A DNA stretch of 64,000 nucleotides, taken from contig WRIU01000006.1 in the NCBI GenBank assembly GCA_009782565.1, positions 62,001-126,000 on the forward strand, read 5' to 3'. Within the stretch, counting starts at the first letter, position 1. Each line of letters opens with the position of its first letter. A program made the translations under genes and the position numbers. The notes under the pieces were generated by a model that worked only from the letters and a program-made list of their open reading frames with translations, was not told the DNA's origin and did no database searches. Shown here piece by piece: positions 19,206-31,315 of this stretch. Source of the stretch: Betaproteobacteria bacterium. Lineage in GTDB: Bacteria > Pseudomonadota > Gammaproteobacteria > Burkholderiales > Rhodocyclaceae.

Positions 19206-20075
19206 TCAAACTTCCTTTATTTCGGGCGCGGGAACGCCGCGTGGGCGTTTGTAGCGGTTATAGGCCCACAGGTATTGCGCCGGGCATTGCCGTACCAGGC
19301 GCTCGATCTCAAGGTTCATCGCCGCGCAACGCGCGGCAAGGTCGCCCTCGCAATGTTGCGTCGGCGATGAATAGTGCACCGCGTACCCCTGCCCGCGCGG
19401 CAGGCGCTCGACCCAGACGTAAATTGTCTGCACACCACGCACTTCAGCCAAGCGCGCACCCAGAGTCATCGTCCAAGCCGGGCGGCCAAAGAAATCCGCC
19501 CATACCCCCTCCCCCGCGCGGGGAACCTGATCGGGCAGGATACCGACCATGTCGCTCCCGCGTAGCGCCTTGAGTAATTGCTTGACCCCACCCAGGTCGG
19601 CAGGCGCAGTCTTCACCGAACCGCGGTTGCGTCCGGCCTGCATCAAGGGTTCGAGCGCGCGGTAACGGGGCGGGCGATAAAGTACGGTCAGCGGTGCGCC
19701 CCCGGCATGAGCGCAATAGTGAGCCGCCAGTTCAAAACAGCCCAGGTGCGGGGTTACGAACAGGATACCAGCGCCATCGCGGCGGGCAGCCTCGACCAAT
19801 TCCAGGCCGTAGACCGCCTTGACCTGCGCCAGCACCGTATTGAGCGGACGCAGCCATATCCAGCACACTTCCAGCGCCTGCCGCCCTGCCTCGGCAACTG
19901 CCCGGCGCAACAACGCACGCGAAGCTTCTCCCACGGCCTGCGTCAAATTGGCACGCAGGCACAAACGATAAGCGGGAGAACACAGATAGACAAGCCAACC
20001 GCCCACACCGCCAAGGCGGTACAGACATGTCAACGGCAATCGTGCAAACAGGCGAAAAAGAAAATCAACCAACAT
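19206..20075 (-). CDS. LpxL/HtrB-family lipid A acyltransferase (first of a tandem pair)
   Basis: A 289-residue homologue of the next gene. The N-terminal hydrophobic region is MLVDFLFRLFARLPLTCLYRLGG. The catalytic motif appears as H-x4-E in TPHLGCFELAAHY (Glu in place of Asp, as in many LpxL proteins). GILPDQVPRAGEGVWADFFGRPAWTM is the conserved central block, and it ends QYLWAYNRYKRP. ATG 20075 (MLVDF) is preferred over ATG 20087. It is transcribed divergently from metK; having two of these genes in tandem is common in betaproteobacteria. Confidence 0.93.
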   Translation of the reverse strand: MLVDFLFRLFARLPLTCLYRLGGVGGWLVYLCSPAYRLCLRANLTQAVGEASRALLRRAVAEAGRQALEVCWIWLRPLNTVLAQVKAVYGLELVEAARRDGAGILFVTPHLGCFELAAHYCAHAGGAPLTVLYRPPRYRALEPLMQAGRNRGSVKTAPADLGGVKQLLKALRGSDMVGILPDQVPRAGEGVWADFFGRPAWTMTLGARLAEVRGVQTIYVWVERLPRGQGYAVHYSSPTQHCEGDLAARCAAMNLEIERLVRQCPAQYLWAYNRYKRPRGVPAPEIKEV

Positions 20076-20163
20076 AAAATATTCCACGCCAGACTATCCA
20101 CCAACGGCGTACCTTAGGCGGGTGATTTGACCATAAAAAAAGCCGGGTATATAGTCGCGCCTT

Positions 20164-20236
20164 GACCGCCGAGTTAACTCGACAACTTGCAGGGCGGTTC
20201 CGCATCAGTCGCGGGCGATAAATACTGCTAAAGCGT
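20164..20236 (+). ncRNA. SAM-II-class riboswitch aptamer upstream of metK
   Basis: The order of conserved SAM-II elements is visible. P1 is ACCGCC (20165-20170) pairing with GGCGGT (20193-20198). Loop 1 contains GAGTTAAC and TTGCAG (to 20192). Downstream are GATAAAT (20217-20223) and GCTAAAG (20227-20233). GCAG (20189-20192) is complementary to CTGC (20225-20228), consistent with a pseudoknot closing the binding site. Unusually, an extra hairpin (CCGC 20200-20203 with GCGG 20211-20214) is inserted between P1 and GATAAAT. It lies ahead of metK, the SAM synthetase gene, so SAM should repress it. The assignment is from motif recall; the exact pairing register needs a covariance-model check. Confidence 0.78.
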
Positions 20237-20250
20237 CAAGCTGCTCACCG

Positions 20251-20297
20251 AAAATCCCCGGAGCCGGCCAAGACGCCGCAAATCCTGGGGATTTTTT
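20251..20297 (+). terminator. Attenuator terminator in the metK leader
   Basis: AAAATCCCCGG (20251-20261) pairs with CCTGGGGATTTT (about 20284-20294, one bulged T) and is followed by six T residues. It sits between the riboswitch and the metK ribosome site, so it probably carries the expression switch. GCGTC at the aptamer's 3' edge (20233-20237) is complementary to GACGC in the terminator loop (20272-20276), a possible alternative pairing. Confidence 0.8.
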
Positions 20298-20313
20298 GTT
20301 TCTGGAGCAGTTC

Positions 20314-21480
20314 ATGTCAAAAGAATTTCTCTTCACATCGGAATCGGTTTCCGAAGGCCATCCCGACAAGGTCGCCGACCAGATTTCCGACGGTGTGCTC
20401 GATGCCGTTCTTGCCGACGACCCGCACGGGCGCGTAGCGTGCGAGACTCTGGTCTCGACCGGGCTGGTGGTGATCTCCGGCGAAATTACCACCACAGCGC
20501 AAGTCAATTTCCGCGAAGTCGCGCAGGAAGCCGTGCGCCGCATCGGGTACGACGACTCCAGGATGGGCTTCGACTACAAGAGTTGCGCGGTGCTGGTAGC
20601 ACTCAATAGCCAGTCCCCTGACATTGCCCAAGGGGTCAACGAAGGCGAAGGCATCGACCTCGACCAAGGCGCGGGCGACCAAGGGCTGATGTTCGGTTTT
20701 GCCACGCGCGAGACGCCGAGCTTGATGCCGCTGCCGATCTATTACGCCCACCGCGTCATGCAGCGCCAGTCCGAACTACGCAAGGATGGGCGACTGCCCT
20801 GGCTGCGCCCGGATGCCAAGAGCCAGATCACGGTCAAGTACGCCGACGGCAAACCGGTCGCCATCGACACCGTGGTGGTCTCCACCCAACACGCCCCCGA
20901 CATCGCCTACGAGCAGATACGGGAAGCGGTGATCGAAGAAATCATCAAACCCGTGCTGCCCAAGGAGCTTATCCGGGGCGAAGTCAAATACTTCATCAAC
21001 CCAACGGGCCGTTTCGTCATCGGCGGCCCGCAAGGCGACTGCGGCCTTACCGGGCGCAAGATCATCGTCGACACCTACGGCGGCGCGGCTCACCACGGCG
21101 GCGGGGCGTTCTCAGGCAAAGACCCCTCCAAGGTCGACCGCTCGGCGGCCTACGCAGGACGCTACGTTGCCAAGAACATCGTCGCGGCAGGGCTTGCCGA
21201 AAAGTGCGAGGTTCAGGTTGCTTACGCCATTGGAATCGCCAAACCCGTGAGCCTGATGGTCAACACCTTCGGCACAGGCAAAATCAGCGATGAGCGAATC
21301 ATCGAACTCGTCCGCGCCCACTTTGACCTGCGCCCCAAAGCCATCATCCAGACGCTCGACCTGCTGCGCCCCATTTATTCCAAGACCGCTGCCTACGGCC
21401 ACTTTGGCCGCGACGAGCCGGAATTCACCTGGGAGCGCACTGACAAAGCCGCCGCGCTGGCCGCCGAAGCCGGACTTTGA
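20314..21480 (+). CDS. metK: S-adenosylmethionine synthetase
   Basis: A 388-residue enzyme that makes SAM from methionine and ATP. All signatures are present: [20 protein letters not shown] at the N-terminus, [34 protein letters not shown] and [22 protein letters not shown]. The start is ATG 20314 with the GGAG ribosome site; an upstream in-frame start would overlap the terminator hairpin. It is followed by ahcY after 43 bases, so SAM synthesis and SAH removal are made together, under a SAM riboswitch and terminator. Confidence 0.98.
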   Translation: MSKEFLFTSESVSEGHPDKVADQISDGVLDAVLADDPHGRVACETLVSTGLVVISGEITTTAQVNFREVAQEAVRRIGYDDSRMGFDYKSCAVLVALNSQSPDIAQGVNEGEGIDLDQGAGDQGLMFGFATRETPSLMPLPIYYAHRVMQRQSELRKDGRLPWLRPDAKSQITVKYADGKPVAIDTVVVSTQHAPDIAYEQIREAVIEEIIKPVLPKELIRGEVKYFINPTGRFVIGGPQGDCGLTGRKIIVDTYGGAAHHGGGAFSGKDPSKVDRSAAYAGRYVAKNIVAAGLAEKCEVQVAYAIGIAKPVSLMVNTFGTGKISDERIIELVRAHFDLRPKAIIQTLDLLRPIYSKTAAYGHFGRDEPEFTWERTDKAAALAAEAGL

Positions 21481-21523
21481 GCACGCCGCGCCCCCCACTC
21501 AACACTTATAGAGAATCTCTGCC

Positions 21524-22924
21524 ATGTCCGCACAACACGATTACGTCATCGCCAACCCCGATCTTGCCGACTGGGGACGCAAGGAAATCGCCATTGCCGA
21601 AACCGAAATGCCGGGTCTGATGTCCATCCGCGAAGAATTCGCCGAACGCCAGCCACTCAAGGGCGCGCGCATCACCGGCTCGCTGCACATGACCATTCAA
21701 ACCGCCGTACTGATCGAAACGCTCGTCGCCCTGGGAGCGCAAGTACGCTGGGCATCCTGCAACATCTTCTCCACCCAGGATCACGCCGCTGCTGCCATCG
21801 CCGGGCGCGGCATTTCCGTTTTCGCCGTCAAGGGGGAAAGCCTGGCGGATTACTGGGACTATACCCACCGTATTTTCGAGTGGCTCGACGGCGGATTTTC
21901 CAACATGATCCTGGACGACGGCGGGGACGCCACCCTGCTGCTGCATCTGGGCGAAAAAGCGGAAAAAGATGCTTCCGTGCTTTCAAAGCCCACCTGCGAG
22001 GAAGAAACAGCCCTTTTCGCCGCGATTCAATCGAAACTGAAAACCGATCCCACATGGTATTCCACGCGCATCGCCCACATCCGGGGAGTCACCGAGGAAA
22101 CCACCACCGGCGTGCACCGCCTCTACCAGATGCACGCGCGCAATGAACTTCGTTTTCCCGCCATCAACGTCAACGATTCAGTGACGAAGTCCAAATTCGA
22201 CAACCTCTACGGCTGCCGCGAATCGCTGGTCGACGGCATCAAGCGCGCCACCGACGTGATGATCGCGGGCAAGATTGCCGTCGTGCTCGGCTACGGCGAT
22301 GTCGGCAAGGGCTGCGCCCAATCGCTCAAGGGGCTTGGCGCAACGGTCTGGGTTACCGAAATCGACCCCATTTGCGCCCTGCAAGCCGCAATGGAAGGCT
22401 ACCGCGTGGTCAACATGGACGAAGCCGCCGCTCAGGCCGACATCTTCGTCACCGCCACCGGCAATGTGAACGTCATCACCCACGCGCACATGCAGGCAAT
22501 GAAGATGAACAGCATCGTCTGCAACATCGGCCACTTCGACTCCGAAATCGACGTAGCGAGCCTCAGGCAATACCAGTGGGAGAACATCAAACCACAGGTT
22601 GATCACATCATCTTCCCGGACGGCAAGCGCGTCATCCTGCTCGCCGAAGGGCGGCTCGTGAACCTCGGTTGCGCCACCGGGCATCCGAGTTTCGTGATGA
22701 GCAATTCCTTTGCCAATCAAACATTGGCGCAGATCGAGCTATTCACCAAGACGGCGGAATACCCGATCAACGTCTACACCCTGCCCAAGAAACTGGATGA
22801 AATGGTCGCCCGCCTGCATCTGAAAAAGATCGGCGCGGCCCTCACCACGCTGAAGCCGGAACAGGCCGCGTACATCGGCGTACCGGTCGAAGGGCCGTAC
22901 AAGGCGGAGTATTACCGGTACTGA
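21524..22924 (+). CDS. ahcY: Adenosylhomocysteinase
   Basis: A 466-residue enzyme that hydrolyses S-adenosylhomocysteine to adenosine and homocysteine, relieving product inhibition of methyltransferases. Visible features are the substrate domain [20 protein letters not shown] and [16 protein letters not shown], the NAD-binding loop [15 protein letters not shown], and the C-terminal KAEYYRY that closes the cofactor pocket of the neighbouring subunit. It is the second gene of the metK operon. The metF gene that often follows is absent; a terminator and convergent ppsA come next. Confidence 0.98.
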   Translation: MSAQHDYVIANPDLADWGRKEIAIAETEMPGLMSIREEFAERQPLKGARITGSLHMTIQTAVLIETLVALGAQVRWASCNIFSTQDHAAAAIAGRGISVFAVKGESLADYWDYTHRIFEWLDGGFSNMILDDGGDATLLLHLGEKAEKDASVLSKPTCEEETALFAAIQSKLKTDPTWYSTRIAHIRGVTEETTTGVHRLYQMHARNELRFPAINVNDSVTKSKFDNLYGCRESLVDGIKRATDVMIAGKIAVVLGYGDVGKGCAQSLKGLGATVWVTEIDPICALQAAMEGYRVVNMDEAAAQADIFVTATGNVNVITHAHMQAMKMNSIVCNIGHFDSEIDVASLRQYQWENIKPQVDHIIFPDGKRVILLAEGRLVNLGCATGHPSFVMSNSFANQTLAQIELFTKTAEYPINVYTLPKKLDEMVARLHLKKIGAALTTLKPEQAAYIGVPVEGPYKAEYYRY

Positions 22925-22950
22925 GCGCCCGACAAGCGGGAGAGGGGCAG

Positions 22951-23010
22951 GGGAGAGGGAAAGCACAGGAATAAACCAACCTCTCCCTATACGTGCTCGC
23001 CGCAAGCGGC

Positions 23011-23019
<9 letters not shown>
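22951..23019 (+). terminator. Terminator region between ahcY and ppsA
   Basis: Two hairpins lie between the convergent genes. GGGAGAGG (22951-22958) pairs with CCTCTCCC (22980-22987). GCCGC (22999-23003) pairs with GCGGC (23006-23010) and is followed by CTATTTTTTC, making the second one a good terminator for ahcY. The T-run overlaps the ppsA stop codon. Confidence 0.75.
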
Positions 23020-25386
<2,367 letters not shown>

Positions 25387-25424
25387 GATGAGTTTCCGAA
25401 ATCTGCTGAGAAAAAGCAAAACAT

Positions 25425-25442
25425 GTATTCTACGTAGAATAC
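25425..25442. promoter_or_regulatory. 18-bp perfect palindrome between ppsA and ppsR
   Basis: GTATTCTACGTAGAATAC is its own reverse complement. It lies 39 bases upstream of the ppsA start and 87 bases upstream of the ppsR start. A perfect palindrome of this length in a shared divergent promoter region suggests an operator for a dimeric regulator, which I cannot name. Confidence 0.65.
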
Positions 25443-25529
25443 GTTTCTCGCGCACAGCAGGGTTTGCCCCAATATGCGCCTTTTACGCCCTGTTCACCTT
25501 TTTCCGCCCGTAACTTCACGAGCACATCC

Positions 25530-26366
25530 ATGAATGACCGCCCCTTCCGCACGGTGTTTTTCGTCTCCGACAGTACCGGCATTACTGCTGAGACGTTCGG
25601 CCATAGTCTGCTGGCGCAATTTCCCGGTACCCGTTTCCAGCAGGTGCGCGTACCTTTCGTCAATGATGTCTCCAAAGCGCAGGATTGTGCCCAACAGATA
25701 CGGAAAATTGCCCGTGACACCGGGCAGCGCCCCATTGTGTTCAGCAGCCTGGTCAACCCATCATCGGTTGCCGCGCTGCGCGAAGCGCATGAAGACGCCC
25801 TGTTTCTCGATCTTTTCGAGCGATTCATCGAACCGCTGGAAAACGAGCTTGGGCAGCGTTCCACCCACACTATTGGCCGCTTCCATGGCGTTGCCGAGAG
25901 CAGCGACTACAAGAAGCGCATCGAAGCCATCAACTTTGCGATGACGCACGACGACGGCGTTTCCAGTGCCGCCGACTTGGTGGAAGCCGACGTCATCCTC
26001 GTGGGTGTGTCGCGCTCCGGCAAAACGCCGACCAGCCTCTACTTGGCGATGCAATTCGGCGTCAAGGCTGCCAATTACCCGCTCATTCCAGAGGATTTCG
26101 AGCGAAACAAGCTGCCGGGGGAACTGCATGAATTTCGCGCCAAACTTTTTGGGCTGACCATTTCCCCGGATCGGCTTTCGCTCATCCGGCAGGAACGGCG
26201 TCCCAACAGCCATTACGCCAGCCTGGAAAACTGCCGCTATGAGATCGACGCCGCGCAAAAGCTGATGCGGCGCGAGAACATCCGCTGGCTGGACTCCACC
26301 ACCAAATCCATCGAAGAAATCTCTGCCACCATCATGCAGACGGTGCGGATCGAAACGGAATTTTGA
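25530..26366 (+). CDS. ppsR: PEP synthase regulatory protein (kinase and pyrophosphorylase)
   Basis: A 278-residue DUF299-family enzyme. In E. coli the homologue inactivates PEP synthase by ADP-dependent threonine phosphorylation and reactivates it by Pi-dependent phosphorolysis. Signatures are the N-terminal [21 protein letters not shown] and the P-loop [19 protein letters not shown] 25530 (MNDRPF) is preferred over a start 66 bases upstream, whose added residues lie in the promoter region. It sits divergent to its target ppsA. Confidence 0.96.
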   Translation: MNDRPFRTVFFVSDSTGITAETFGHSLLAQFPGTRFQQVRVPFVNDVSKAQDCAQQIRKIARDTGQRPIVFSSLVNPSSVAALREAHEDALFLDLFERFIEPLENELGQRSTHTIGRFHGVAESSDYKKRIEAINFAMTHDDGVSSAADLVEADVILVGVSRSGKTPTSLYLAMQFGVKAANYPLIPEDFERNKLPGELHEFRAKLFGLTISPDRLSLIRQERRPNSHYASLENCRYEIDAAQKLMRRENIRWLDSTTKSIEEISATIMQTVRIETEF

Positions 26367-26423
26367 GTCACTTATGCCGCGTCAAAAGCTACAATATCCA
26401 GCTTATTTTGGACGGAACCGAAT

Positions 26424-27593
26424 ATGAAGAGACCGCGCAGCAAACGCCGGGGCGGCATTGGCCGCCATGCCGAAGAACTTCTATGGCTGGCTGGCGGCTT
26501 GGCTGAATCCTGCTGTCGGATCGAAGACCGTTTCTGGGAAGAGCGCCTCGCGGCGGTTATCGACGCGGCGCTGGCTCATGAAGACGAAGACATGTTCGAC
26601 ACCGCGCTCGACCAGGCATTCAACCGTGGCGGCCTGATTTACGACGAACTGGCCGATGCCATCGAGTCGCGCACGGAATCTCCCATCATTCCCGGCAACG
26701 AACACGACATCGTCTTCATCGCCGCCCCGGTGCTGGCCTGGTCGCGCTTTCGCATCCCTGCGCGTTCACTGCCCACTGCCACGCTGGCCAACCTGCGTGT
26801 ACATCTGCTGGCCCACATCCTCGCCCAGAACGCCCGCCTGGCTCTGGCCGATTTCCTGTTCAGCCCGGATCAGCTTCCACAAGGCTATTGCGACACCGCC
26901 AACTTTGCCGCGCGCCTGAGCCGTGCCGCGCTCGAAGGCGAAGACCTGCACATCGACACCGACGGCATGCCGGAAACCACGCAATTCCTCTCCGACACCC
27001 GTTACATCCTGGCGGCGGTTGTCGTGCCGCGTGGTCATCCCGTTTTCCGCTGGCAGGAGTCCGACGGCAACCGCGCCGAGGCGCTGACACAATGGCGCGG
27101 GCAGGGCGGGGACTGCCTTACCCCGTTGCTGCCCGGCTGCGCGCTCGAATTCGTCCTGCCCGAATCTTATTTTGCCGCTTGCCGTGCCGCTGACAGGATC
27201 AGCCGCGCCTACTCCGTGCGCGCCTCGGTCGCTTTCCTTGCCACCTCGCTCGAAGTACCCGTGGTCAACCTGCGCGCGGTCATCGCGCCTTTCTGGGATG
27301 AGCAGGTTGAGGAATATCGGATCGGTTTTACCCTTTCCAGCAATGATAACGTCGTGCACGGCGTGGTCTGGCCGCTTCTGGGGCTGGAAAACGAAACCGT
27401 CGACGTCCCTGCCGAAATTGAGGCTGTGTTGCGCGAATGCGGCGTCGGCACTGTGAAAACGCTCGACCACCGTTTCCCGCTCGAATACTGCGACGATTGC
27501 GGCGTTCCTCTTTACCCTTCGCCCGACGGCGAAACCGTCCACGCCGAAATGCCAGAGGCCGAAGCCGTGCAGATTCCTCGGCATCTGCACTGA
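26424..27593 (+). CDS. DUF2863 family protein
   Basis: A 389-residue protein of the betaproteobacterial family DUF2863, with no known function. The N-terminus is basic (MKRPRSKRRGG), followed by ELLWLAGGLAESCCRIEDRFWEERL, which matches the family start. A CxxC pair (EYCDDCGVPLYPSPDGE) near the C-terminus looks like a small metal-binding element. It lies 57 bases after ppsR on the same strand and could be co-transcribed. The family call is from recall of its N-terminal pattern. Confidence 0.75.
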   Translation: MKRPRSKRRGGIGRHAEELLWLAGGLAESCCRIEDRFWEERLAAVIDAALAHEDEDMFDTALDQAFNRGGLIYDELADAIESRTESPIIPGNEHDIVFIAAPVLAWSRFRIPARSLPTATLANLRVHLLAHILAQNARLALADFLFSPDQLPQGYCDTANFAARLSRAALEGEDLHIDTDGMPETTQFLSDTRYILAAVVVPRGHPVFRWQESDGNRAEALTQWRGQGGDCLTPLLPGCALEFVLPESYFAACRAADRISRAYSVRASVAFLATSLEVPVVNLRAVIAPFWDEQVEEYRIGFTLSSNDNVVHGVVWPLLGLENETVDVPAEIEAVLRECGVGTVKTLDHRFPLEYCDDCGVPLYPSPDGETVHAEMPEAEAVQIPRHLH

Positions 27594-27602
27594 ACCACCA
27601 CC

Positions 27603-27644
27603 GACCACCCCGGCGCTTCGCGCCACCCCTCCAAGGAGGGGAAT
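27603..27644. repeat. Dispersed extragenic repeat, copy 1
   Basis: The block CCCCGGCGCTTCGCGCCACC plus CCTCCAAGGAGGGGAAT recurs almost exactly at 58774-58812 and inverted after it. It is rich in small inverted repeats (GGCGC/GCGCC, CCCCTCC/GGAGGGG). It fills the gap between the DUF2863 gene and mutS, where it may act as a terminator or mRNA end structure. Confidence 0.8.
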
Positions 27645-27679
27645 GACACCTCGGCGTTTTGCGCCAACCCAAGAGGAAA

Positions 27680-30253
27680 ATGCTCGACGACCATACCCCC
27701 ATGATGCAGCAATACCTGCGCCTAAAGGCGCAGCATCCCGACACGCTGCTTTTCTACCGGATGGGGGACTTCTACGAACTGTTTTTCGACGATGCCGAAA
27801 AAGCCGCGCGCCTGCTCGATATCACCCTGACCACGCGCGGAAAGTCCGCCGGACAGGCCATCAAGATGGCCGGAGTCCCTTTCCATGCCGTCGAACAATA
27901 CCTGACGCGGCTCGTCAAACTTGGGGAGTCGGTCGTCATCGCCGAGCAGGTCGGCGAGCCGGGTGCAAACAAAGGGCCGATGGAACGGGTCGTCAGCCGC
28001 ATCGTGACCCCCGGCACGATCACCGACGCGGCTCTGCTCGATGAACGCAAGGATTCATTGCTGCTGGCGCTCAACATCCATCGCGGCGTGCTTGGGCTGG
28101 CCTGGCTCAATCTTGCCAATGGCGACTTGCGGCTGGCAGAAGTGCCTTCCGAAACTCTGGCCGCGCAATTTGAGCGCCTGGTCCCGGCGGAAGTGCTCGT
28201 GCCTGACGGCCTTGCCTTGCCGTTGATCGAGTCCCTTGCCCCGGCATTGCGCCGACTCGCAGATTGGCAATTCGATCCCAAAACTGCCGCCCAACTGCTG
28301 TCCGAGCATTTCGGCGTCCGCGACCTCACCGGGTTCGGCGTAACCGACCTGTCGGTCGCCATCGGTGCGGCAGGCGCGTTGCACGATTACGCCCGCGCTA
28401 CGCAGCGCCAGAGCCTTGCCCACGTTACCCGGCTCATCGTCGAGCGCGACACCGAATTCCTGCGGCTGGACGCCGCCACACGGCACAATCTCGAACTCAC
28501 CGAAACCTTGCGCGGCGAGCGCGCGCCCACTTTGCTGTCCCTGCTCGATACTTGCGTCACCAACATGGGCAGCCGCTGGCTGCGGCATGCCATACACCAC
28601 CCGTTGCGTGCGCCTGCCATCCCCGCCGCGCGTCACCGCGCCGTGACCGCGCTGCTCTCCGAGTACGCCAATAGCGCCAACCATTCCCGTGCCGACGCGC
28701 TCCGGCGCATTCTTGCCGGAGTCGCCGACATCGAGCGCATCACCGCGCGCGTCGCCCTCAGAAACGCCCGCCCCCGCGACCTTTCCGCGCTACGCGAAAG
28801 CCTCGCCCATCTGCCTGAACTGCTCCCCGCGCTCGCGGGTTCATCCAGCGACCTGCTCGAAGAACTTGCCGCCAGCCTCAAATTGCCCCCCACGCCGCGC
28901 GAGCTTCTCATCCGCGCCATCGCCCCAGAACCTGCTGCCCTCGTGCGTGAAGGCGGCGTTATCGCTGCCGGGTTCGATGCCGAACTCGATGAACTGCGCG
29001 GCATCCAAACCCATTGCGGCGACTTTCTCATCAGCCTGGAAGAACGGGAACGCGCCCGTACCGGCATTGCCAGCCTCAAGGTTGAATTCAACAAGGTTCA
29101 CGGTTTCTACATCGAAGTCAGCCACGCCAACACGGCAAAAGTTCCCGCCGACTACCGCCGCCGCCAGACCCTGAAAAACGCCGAGCGTTACATCACGCCG
29201 GAACTCAAGACATTCGAGGACAAAGCCCTGTCTGCCCAAGAACGGGCGCTTGCGCGCGAAAAAATGCTCTTCGAGGCTGTACTCGATGAACTCGCCCCAT
29301 TCATTCCCGCCTTCCAGTGCGCCGCCCGCGCCATCGCCACGCTCGATGCCCTCGCGGCCTTCGCCGAAGCCGCGCGTTGCAACGGCTACGTCGCCCCCAT
29401 GTTCTCCACCCAGCCCGGCATCCGCATCACCGGAGGCCGCCATCCCGTCGTGGAGCAACAGGTCGAACACTTCATCCACAACGACGCCCAGCTTGCCCCC
29501 ACGCGCCGCATGCTCCTCATCACCGGCCCGAACATGGGCGGCAAATCCACTTTCATGCGGCAAGTAGCTCTCATCGCCCTCATGGCGCACATCGGCAGCT
29601 TCGTCCCCGCCACGCAAGCCCAACTTGGCCCGCTGGACGCCATCTACACCCGCATCGGCGCATCCGACGATCTCGCCTCTGGGCGATCTACCTTCATGGT
29701 CGAAATGACCGAAGCTGCCGCCATCCTTCATGGCGCGACCGAAAATAGCCTTGTCCTGATGGACGAAATTGGCCGGGGGACATCCACCTTCGACGGGCTG
29801 GCTCTCGCCTTTGCCATAGCCCGCCACCTGCTGGAAAAAAACCGCAGCCTCAGCCTCTTTGCCACGCACTACTTCGAGTTGACGCGCCTGAACGCCGAAT
29901 ACCCCGAATGCGCCAACGTCCATCTCGATGCCGTCGAACACGGGCACAGTATCGTATTCCTGCATGCTCTCGAAGAAGGCCCGGCGAGCCAGAGTTACGG
30001 CATCGAAGTCGCCGCGCTGGCGGGCATCCCATCTCCCGTCATCCGCGAAGCGCGCCGCCGCCTCCGTACCCTCGAAAACCGCGCCGTCGATGCGGGGCCT
30101 CAGAGCGACCTGTTCGCCGGGTTGCCGGAAATAGAGGAAGAAACCCCGCTTTCGCACCCGGCTCTGACCGAACTCACCGCCATCGACCCGGACGCGCTCT
30201 CGCCGCGCGAGGCGTTGGAGAAACTCTATACGCTCAAAAGGCTGCTTGGATGA
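27680..30253 (+). CDS. mutS: DNA mismatch repair protein MutS
   Basis: An 857-residue mismatch-recognition ATPase. The N-terminal mismatch-binding motif is [19 protein letters not shown] (Phe-x-Glu within DFYELF). Connector, lever and clamp domains follow. The ATPase carries Walker [10 protein letters not shown] and Walker [17 protein letters not shown], then the ATHYFELT motif. ATG 27680 has an AGGAAA ribosome site and gives the family's usual start ([21 protein letters not shown]). The gene stands alone between a repeat and tRNA-Lys. Confidence 0.98.
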   Translation: MLDDHTPMMQQYLRLKAQHPDTLLFYRMGDFYELFFDDAEKAARLLDITLTTRGKSAGQAIKMAGVPFHAVEQYLTRLVKLGESVVIAEQVGEPGANKGPMERVVSRIVTPGTITDAALLDERKDSLLLALNIHRGVLGLAWLNLANGDLRLAEVPSETLAAQFERLVPAEVLVPDGLALPLIESLAPALRRLADWQFDPKTAAQLLSEHFGVRDLTGFGVTDLSVAIGAAGALHDYARATQRQSLAHVTRLIVERDTEFLRLDAATRHNLELTETLRGERAPTLLSLLDTCVTNMGSRWLRHAIHHPLRAPAIPAARHRAVTALLSEYANSANHSRADALRRILAGVADIERITARVALRNARPRDLSALRESLAHLPELLPALAGSSSDLLEELAASLKLPPTPRELLIRAIAPEPAALVREGGVIAAGFDAELDELRGIQTHCGDFLISLEERERARTGIASLKVEFNKVHGFYIEVSHANTAKVPADYRRRQTLKNAERYITPELKTFEDKALSAQERALAREKMLFEAVLDELAPFIPAFQCAARAIATLDALAAFAEAARCNGYVAPMFSTQPGIRITGGRHPVVEQQVEHFIHNDAQLAPTRRMLLITGPNMGGKSTFMRQVALIALMAHIGSFVPATQAQLGPLDAIYTRIGASDDLASGRSTFMVEMTEAAAILHGATENSLVLMDEIGRGTSTFDGLALAFAIARHLLEKNRSLSLFATHYFELTRLNAEYPECANVHLDAVEHGHSIVFLHALEEGPASQSYGIEVAALAGIPSPVIREARRRLRTLENRAVDAGPQSDLFAGLPEIEEETPLSHPALTELTAIDPDALSPREALEKLYTLKRLLG

Positions 30254-30315
30254 TGGACGCCCGTGACGTTTGCCTTGACCTCTCCCGCGCCTACCACTAA
30301 CATCACGCCCTCTCC

Positions 30316-30391
30316 GGGTCGTTAGCTCAGTCGGTAGAGCAGCGGACTTTTAATCCGTTGGTCGTGCGTTCGAGTCGCACACGGCCTACCA
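30316..30391 (+). tRNA. tRNA-Lys(TTT)
   Basis: A 76-base tRNA with D-arm GCTCAGTCGGTAGAGC, anticodon arm CGGACTTTTAATCCG (anticodon TTT), T-arm GTGCGTTCGAGTCGCAC and encoded CCA. The acceptor stem is GGGTCGT/ACGGCCT, giving G-U pairs at 1-72 and 4-69 instead of the usual G-C and U-A. Confidence 0.96.
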
Positions 30392-30399
30392 GGAAATCA

Positions 30400-30434
30400 A
30401 GAGCCTAGCGGCCACCGCCAGGCTCTTTCCCTTT
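30400..30434 (+). terminator. Terminator after tRNA-Lys
   Basis: AGAGCCT (30400-30406) pairs with AGGCTCT (30420-30426), with an inner GCGG/CCGC stem, followed by TTCCCTTT. Confidence 0.8.
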
Positions 30435-30520
30435 CAGGGTGACAGAAACGTGGCACGCTATTCAACACCGCAACCGCCGCCTTACGACGATGACGTCAAA
30501 ACGGCTTAGGAGAAGCATCT

Positions 30521-30943
30521 TCAGTTGGGTAGCAGCAAATTGGTGAAAGGCTGATTGTTCTTCCAACGATAACCAGAGAAATCGCGCAGGTCTGTGGAAA
30601 GAATGCGGCCTTCTTCTAATTGCTCGGCTAAGATCACCAGTGAAGCATCTGCCAGATCCATCGGCAAATCGCGATAGCGCCGCATCAAGTAACTGGCACG
30701 AGAGAGCGCATCTTCGTCCAGCGTCATCACGTCGACTGCGCCTTGCGCGACGGCGTCCATGAACTCGAGCGCCTGATGCACACCGACACGCGCCACAAGC
30801 AGGTGGCAAACCTCCGTCAACACCGGCCAAGTCGTGACGAACCCCTCGCCAGCCCAACGCTTGACCGCCGCGAATGCAGCGGCGTGGTGGCGGTCGCGTC
30901 GATTGCCCAGCGCGATCCAGAATCCGCTATCTGTAAGTAGCAT
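30521..30943 (-). CDS. VapC-like PIN-domain toxin
   Basis: A 140-residue PIN-domain protein, a metal-dependent RNase fold. The acidic residues expected are visible: Asp5 (LLTDSGFW), Glu44 (LTEVCHLL), Asp96/Asp99 (DLADASLV) and Asp118 (STDLRDFSGY). It overlaps the upstream antitoxin-like gene by 17 bases, the standard layout of a type II toxin-antitoxin pair. Target RNA unknown. Confidence 0.88.
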   Translation of the reverse strand: MLLTDSGFWIALGNRRDRHHAAAFAAVKRWAGEGFVTTWPVLTEVCHLLVARVGVHQALEFMDAVAQGAVDVMTLDEDALSRASYLMRRYRDLPMDLADASLVILAEQLEEGRILSTDLRDFSGYRWKNNQPFTNLLLPN

Positions 30944-31247
30944 GTGGCTCCTGTACCGAAAGCGGAATCTTGTTTTCCAGCGATTCGCTCAGGTAATCCT
31001 TATAGCGAACCGATAAATCTTCCGGGCCTTCACCCGAGCCGATGAAGCCTGTCAGCAAGGCCAACGGATCACGCGACGAACGCGCGTGGGCAGCGTGATA
31101 TTCGCGTAGGGCGGCGCGCAGCAGGTCGGACGCCGACAAGCCGCTGCTTTCCAGCAATTCCTGGAAGCGCGCCGCATCATCGCCGGAAAGGCGAGCGTTG
31201 ATGCGAACGTCGGAAGAAGAAGTATCGGAAGACATGGCAAAATCCAT
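30927..31247 (-). CDS. Ribbon-helix-helix-type antitoxin, partner of the PIN toxin
   Basis: A 106-residue protein. The N-terminal half looks like a ribbon-helix-helix DNA-binding domain (DVRINARLSGDDAARFQELLESSGLSASDLLRAALREY). The C-terminal half (LSVRYKDYLSESLENKIPL) is probably the toxin-binding tail. The start is either ATG 31247 or ATG 31235; neither has a strong ribosome site. The overlap with the PIN gene supports the antitoxin role and suggests autorepression by the pair. Confidence 0.8.
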   Translation of the reverse strand: MDFAMSSDTSSSDVRINARLSGDDAARFQELLESSGLSASDLLRAALREYHAAHARSSRDPLALLTGFIGSGEGPEDLSVRYKDYLSESLENKIPLSVQEPHATYR

Positions 31248-31315
31248 AAAATCGTCTTAACTGTATGACAGACTCGCTCTAACGTCAACCATGTCGTGCT
31301 TCCCAGACACGAGCC

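Noticed and set aside
21481-21523. SAH riboswitch ahead of ahcY
   Set aside because: Only 43 bases separate metK and ahcY and none of the conserved SAH-riboswitch segments is present.
28841-30157. Long open frame antisense to mutS
   Set aside because: It lies wholly within mutS in a GC-rich region, has no recognisable motif, and mutS is certain.
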